Both the position numbers and the translations under genes were made by a program. Of a DNA stretch of 64,000 nucleotides, positions 60,547-64,000 are shown one piece after another (position 1 is the stretch's first letter; every line of letters starts with the position of its first letter). The stretch is from Ktedonobacteraceae bacterium. GTDB lineage: Bacteria; Chloroflexota; Ktedonobacteria; Ktedonobacterales; Ktedonobacteraceae. The stretch covers positions 157,257 through 221,256 of the forward strand of contig DASRBN010000004.1 in NCBI GenBank assembly GCA_035653615.1, in the 5' to 3' direction. Under the pieces are notes generated by a model. It was given only the letters and a program-made list of their open reading frames with translations, made no database searches and was not told where the DNA came from.

Positions 60547-62118
60547 TCAGCTTAAAAAGCATGTAGTATCCATGTATAGATTGAGTTGATCTATGATGTC
60601 CATAACGGCGTTGTAAGCATCTTTCGCCTGGATTTGTTCAGGAATAGAATCAGCATTATACTCTAATTGTGCATAAGCTTGCCACAGCATGTCATTCACC
60701 TTTTCTATATATTCTGGATGGCCCGACCATTGTACTGGTCCCGGTTCCCCCTCCTGAGTTACTCTGAATGCATAATCGCCTTTATATGCTGCTCTGCCGT
60801 TGTAGGCGCCATTCATATCAAATCCTCCTTCAATCGCTTTCTGAACCAACGGATGATTTTGTAGTTGGCAGGGGATAATATGGTGAGCGACCTGTTCTTC
60901 TGGGTTGAAGATTCTCGCGGCATTTATCATGTTGTTTCTGAGATCAGGACCACAATCGTTATGCACCACCCACTGCCCATCACCCACAGTAAAAGTATGA
61001 TCCTGTTCTACCTCCAGATTATACATCACGCTGGCCCCAGGCACGACCTTCCATCCCGTGACCACCCCATACGTGCCATTGGCCCGCAACACATGCATGC
61101 CCAGCGTGATCTGCCCGACCGGCAAAAAGCCTTTCTCCTCGGTCAAGAAGGGGTGCTTCTGGTTAGTATGGATCACTTCATTGCTCTTGAGCAGTTTGTC
61201 ATGCTGTGCTGGAACGTAGGTGGTCAGCGTGAGATCGACCAGGTCATGGTCGGTATGAATCCAGACATGCAGGATCGGTTCCTCCTCCATTTTGTGCGTC
61301 TTGGGATTGTAGGCCAGCACGTCTTCACCCACCTGCAGCTTCCCAATCGGTTCTTTCCCCTGCTCGGTCGTGACAGTAGTCTCAGGAGTGAAACTGCACG
61401 GTTGGGGACTGGCGGCAGGCACAGGGGGGATAGGTGGCAAGCCACCTTGCCCACTGCTGCCAGGTTGTGGTTGTGGCCCACTGGGAGTGGGTAGCAGGTC
61501 GGATATCTCGTACCTGGCCAGCACGGCACTATTGACGGCAGTCCCTCCAAAGATGGCACAACATCCTATGGTGAGCAGTGCCGGCGTTGGGACAGGCTGT
61601 GGCTGAGGCGTATTGGCGCTGGGCTGGGAGGCTTGTGGTTGTGGCGCCTGCATAATGATCGCTGAAGTCGCCCACAAAATACCGACACCGAGCCAGGGAC
61701 CTAAAAAAGGGAGCAGCAACGGCCATAATCCTGGAGAGACGACTGGAGGAGGAGGTGGCTCTTGCGCGGTGGTGAACCTTTGCCCGGTGGGATCACTCTT
61801 CGTCTCAGGATTCCCCCCGACATAGGTATAGGGGTCCATCCCCTGTAGATTCCCTTGTACGTTATCCGCCGAGAGGAAGATGCCGACCACCGGGTCGTAG
61901 TAGCGTGAGACGTAATAGTCCAGTCCCGTCAAGGGGTCGTTGTACTGGCCGGTGAAGCCCTTGGCGGTGTTGAAGGTGCCCTGAGTGCCACGTGCGTTGC
62001 CATAGGGACCAAACACCTGGCTGGCCTTGATGGACGCCCCACCTGCCGACCAGCTGATATCGGAGAGGATGCTGCCCAGCGCGTCGGTGAGCAGGTAGAA
62101 GGTGCCGTTGGCGTCCAT
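60547..62118 (-). CDS. RHS cassette with Hint (pretoxin) domain and AHH nuclease tip
   Basis: 523 residues. Residues 1-113 are RHS core (LLTDALGSILSDISWSAGG to DPTGQRF). Then a proline-rich linker has two hydrophobic segments (about 129-155 and 178-200). The Hint domain begins at Cys241 (CSFTPETTV), contains HTNQKHPF, and ends VVHND (387-389). The AHH motif follows (AHHIIPCQLQNHPLV, His412/His413), in a nuclease tip of about 130 residues of the HNH/endonuclease VII superfamily. Similarity to RHS runs on to 62196, where a TAG stops the frame, so this is an orphan cassette without the RHS shell, unlikely to be exported alone. Confidence 0.85.
   Translation of the reverse strand: MDANGTFYLLTDALGSILSDISWSAGGASIKASQVFGPYGNARGTQGTFNTAKGFTGQYNDPLTGLDYYVSRYYDPVVGIFLSADNVQGNLQGMDPYTYVGGNPETKSDPTGQRFTTAQEPPPPPVVSPGLWPLLLPFLGPWLGVGILWATSAIIMQAPQPQASQPSANTPQPQPVPTPALLTIGCCAIFGGTAVNSAVLARYEISDLLPTPSGPQPQPGSSGQGGLPPIPPVPAASPQPCSFTPETTVTTEQGKEPIGKLQVGEDVLAYNPKTHKMEEEPILHVWIHTDHDLVDLTLTTYVPAQHDKLLKSNEVIHTNQKHPFLTEEKGFLPVGQITLGMHVLRANGTYGVVTGWKVVPGASVMYNLEVEQDHTFTVGDGQWVVHNDCGPDLRNNMINAARIFNPEEQVAHHIIPCQLQNHPLVQKAIEGGFDMNGAYNGRAAYKGDYAFRVTQEGEPGPVQWSGHPEYIEKVNDMLWQAYAQLEYNADSIPEQIQAKDAYNAVMDIIDQLNLYMDTTCFLS
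61809..62095. repeat. RHS core repeat, copy 2
   Basis: Matches 58450-58736 closely and in the same orientation. Upstream similarity to normal RHS sequence extends to 62196. Confidence 0.8.
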
Positions 62119-62298
62119 ATCCCCGATCAGACGGTTGCCCAGGAAATAGTAATAGGTGTTCCACTGGTTGGTGCCGGCATCTGCACTACAATGATGCTAT
62201 TGCAGACCATTTGAATAGTGAGAGTAGTCCTACATATCTCGTTCATGAACGTCCTTGCTCATTTGGGTGGATGGACTTTTTGTCTCGCAATCCTAGAG

Positions 62299-62682
62299 CT
62301 ATGTTACTTCATTCATCTGCCTATCCCTTGAAGAAGCTAGCTTTTTATGAGCGCGTCTCGCTCCTAACGCTACTGTAGCCGCTAAACAGAGAACCCAAAT
62401 ATTCCAACTGACCAGAATAGCAATCCACTCATTGAAAGGTATACTCGATGGTCTGAAAAGCCAGCAGACAAGATCAGCTAAAAGCAGACCACCGAGAAGC
62501 TTGAGGGCGCGTTTCTCGTTTTTGGCTATCCTTTGCAATCGTACCAATGGTTGCCGCGGGATACTCCAGACGTAATACACCATGTAGATAAGTGAAGCAG
62601 CAACTATTATCCCCAGAAATAGTAAGAGGAAAAAAGGAATAATGCTATCTACTAATGATTCTCCAGAAATGATTTTGCCCAT
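62299..62682 (-). CDS. Small membrane protein, candidate immunity protein
   Basis: 127 residues with three helices: IIPFFLLLFLGIIVAASLIYMVY, LKLLGGLLLADLVCWLF and IAILVSWNIWVLCLAATVAL. The C-terminus is basic. It lies 421 bases downstream of the RHS gene with the hydrophobic tip and before the AHH cassette, the position of an immunity gene. A membrane-embedded immunity protein would fit a toxin that acts on the membrane. This is an inference from position only. Confidence 0.5.
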   Translation of the reverse strand: MGKIISGESLVDSIIPFFLLLFLGIIVAASLIYMVYYVWSIPRQPLVRLQRIAKNEKRALKLLGGLLLADLVCWLFRPSSIPFNEWIAILVSWNIWVLCLAATVALGARRAHKKLASSRDRQMNEVT

Positions 62683-63103
62683 TGATTGACCCTATTGTCT
62701 CTGTGATGTTCAAAAACAGTGTCAAGCGCTTTCACTTGACAATATTTAAAATTGAAAACCGCTTTTTCAGTAGTACTAGTAGCAATTTGCATATCTCTTT
62801 TTATTTGCCCCAATCTTTAACTTCATTCTATTACAGTAAAATATAAAGTGTAAGCTAGAATAAGTGTAAGACTGTGCATGAACAATAGGCCTGTTACTTT
62901 GCCCCAGCGATTAGATAATTACATGCCACCATTACCAGCTAAACCATACAGAAAACTAAGATTTTCACTTATGCTACTCAGTGCTTCCGCTTTTTATTCT
63001 AACATCCTACAAGTGCTTTGTCCATCGTGCTTTGATAGTGAAATATAGTCGTTACTCAAGTGGACACCGACTTTCTATCGATCAAAGCAAGATGGACAAG
63101 CTA
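62683..63103. other. AT-rich intergenic region
   Basis: About 420 bases without gene or recognised site. The base composition is distinctly AT-rich compared with the RHS core. It may hold the promoter of the membrane-protein gene on the minus strand. Confidence 0.45.
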
Positions 63104-64000
63104 TTAGGCATAGGGATCACTATAATTCGGTATGAGCGGTGGGGGCGGAAAAGGTGGAAAACCACCCCCGCCATTACCCTGATCTTTATGACTTCGGCTG
63201 TAATTATATGTTGCCGTAGCAAAATCTACTACTCGCTGAGTAACCCAAGCAGCCAATTGCGCTGAGAAGACTACTAGACCTAGTTTGGACCCAAGAGCCG
63301 ATAAGAATTCATTATCGAGAACCCAACCGAGGAGATTTGCCGTAACTGCTACAATATTTAAGATATCAATGCCGGCGGACGTGTAATCATGATTGTGTAT
63401 ATTTTCTGCCAAGTCAAGACCGCTAAAAACTCCGGCAACAATATTCAATCCAACGCCGAGGAGATCAGATACTCCCTCTGCAAGAGCTTTCATCCCACTT
63501 GGTAATTGACTTTGAAAAACACCTGAGGGATGTTTGCTTAACCCAGTTAGTATTGCTATGATCGCGGGATCATCGATTGCAGGAAGGTATGTATCGAACG
63601 CCGCGAATAAATCCGCATATTTGGCCGCTGCGATGTCGAGTACAGATGCATCTATATAAAACTTACTTATGCCTAAGGCTCCTTTTATCAGAGCCAAAAG
63701 AGGCTTCCATTTCCAAGGATCTCCAAATGGGTCTCGATCCGACGGTGCAGGACCAACTTGATCTGAAGGCCCACCAGAATAGGAAGGTCCATACCCATTT
63801 GGAATATGCGGACTGGGATCATTCCAATAATCGTCATGAGGTGGGGATTGTGAGGGCGGCGTTCCCCCTGAATCTCCAATAAACAGCTGCCCGGTCGGGT
63901 CACTCCTGGTCTCCGGATTGCCGCCGACATAGGTGTAGGGGTCCATCCCTTGCAGATTGCCCTGCTTTTTGTCCGCCGAGAGGAACACGCCGACCACCGG
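63104..64000 (-). CDS. RHS-family protein, C-terminal end with hydrophobic tip (5' part outside window)
   Basis: The frame is open to the window edge (first residues PVVGVFLSADKKQG), so the gene starts beyond 64000 and may be the complete RHS parent. DPYTYVGGNPETRSDPTGQL marks the end of the core. The tip of about 260 residues is unlike the AHH tip: a Pro/Gly/Ser-rich linker is followed by several hydrophobic helices (VSDLLGVGLNIVAGVFSGL, ILNIVAVTANLLGWVL, LGLVVFSAQLAAWV) and a short glycine/proline tail. No nuclease motif. A pore-forming or membrane-active toxin is possible. Confidence 0.75.
   Translation of the reverse strand, partial: PVVGVFLSADKKQGNLQGMDPYTYVGGNPETRSDPTGQLFIGDSGGTPPSQSPPHDDYWNDPSPHIPNGYGPSYSGGPSDQVGPAPSDRDPFGDPWKWKPLLALIKGALGISKFYIDASVLDIAAAKYADLFAAFDTYLPAIDDPAIIAILTGLSKHPSGVFQSQLPSGMKALAEGVSDLLGVGLNIVAGVFSGLDLAENIHNHDYTSAGIDILNIVAVTANLLGWVLDNEFLSALGSKLGLVVFSAQLAAWVTQRVVDFATATYNYSRSHKDQGNGGGGFPPFPPPPLIPNYSDPYA
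63912..64000. repeat. RHS core repeat, copy 3 (cut by window)
   Basis: Matches the start of the other two copies (the ACATAGG.GTAGGGGTCCATCCC stretch) with more differences, including GCTTTTTGTCC where the others have GTACGTTATCC. Confidence 0.7.

Overview
The window looks like a bacterial chromosome segment of moderate GC, most plausibly from Chloroflexota, class Ktedonobacteria or a relative. This is an inference from gene content, with no 16S or other marker in view. The pointers are XRE-type regulators fused to TPR repeats, several Ser/Thr-kinase-like proteins, an F420-type PPOX oxidoreductase, a mycofactocin-type SDR, separate secD and secF genes, and RHS proteins. There is no rRNA and no CRISPR array.

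Left chromosome arm (1-6035): the end of aroA, then aroK and aroE in overlapping translation (shikimate pathway); a lipoprotein that joins a beta-helix to a PLDc_N-like membrane tail; a PPOX/F420-type oxidoreductase; and an AlkD-like protein.

Integrated element (6036-27939, about 21.9 kb): an exact 18-bp direct repeat bounds it. The right copy is the 3' end of tRNA-Leu(CAG), and the left copy lies 134 bp from a tyrosine integrase gene. Near each end lies a pair of CAGTTTAT repeats that look like integrase arm sites. The left three quarters is a minus-strand block of plasmid/phage-like genes: decayed methylases, Dam, primase-helicase, excisionase-like HTH, membrane coiled-coil protein, a SigA-like sigma factor, a DndC-like PAPS-reductase-family protein coupled to two other genes, a UvrD-like helicase, a zinc-finger protein and small unknowns. 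The right quarter is plus-strand: a small HTH protein behind a palindromic promoter, then an XRE-TPR regulator, a methyltransferase and an SDR. A broken tnpB and a duplicated 110-bp piece show older insertions. No conjugation or capsid genes are recognisable.

Right chromosome arm (27940-58280): a Ppx/CHAD/HD polyphosphate-type operon; a VOC protein; secDF; an ABC transporter (ATPase plus FtsX-like permease); an acyl-CoA synthetase; a membrane Ser/Thr kinase; a phosphodiesterase-like protein; a receiver-like/pseudokinase fusion; and an acyl-CoA catabolic cluster (acyl-CoA dehydrogenase, AtuA, small AtuA-like protein, carboxyltransferase, biotin carrier) that suggests branched-chain or acyclic terpenoid acyl-CoA breakdown. 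Two tRNA-Ser genes precede secA, whose N-terminal region carries an insertion of about 190 residues.

Right edge (58277-64000): a minus-strand array of RHS C-terminal cassettes. One has a Hint autoprocessing domain and an AHH nuclease tip followed by an Imm11-like/TPR candidate immunity gene. One has a hydrophobic tip followed by a small membrane protein. One is a degraded stub. Several chromosomal promoters share an extended -10 of the form TGnTATAAT.
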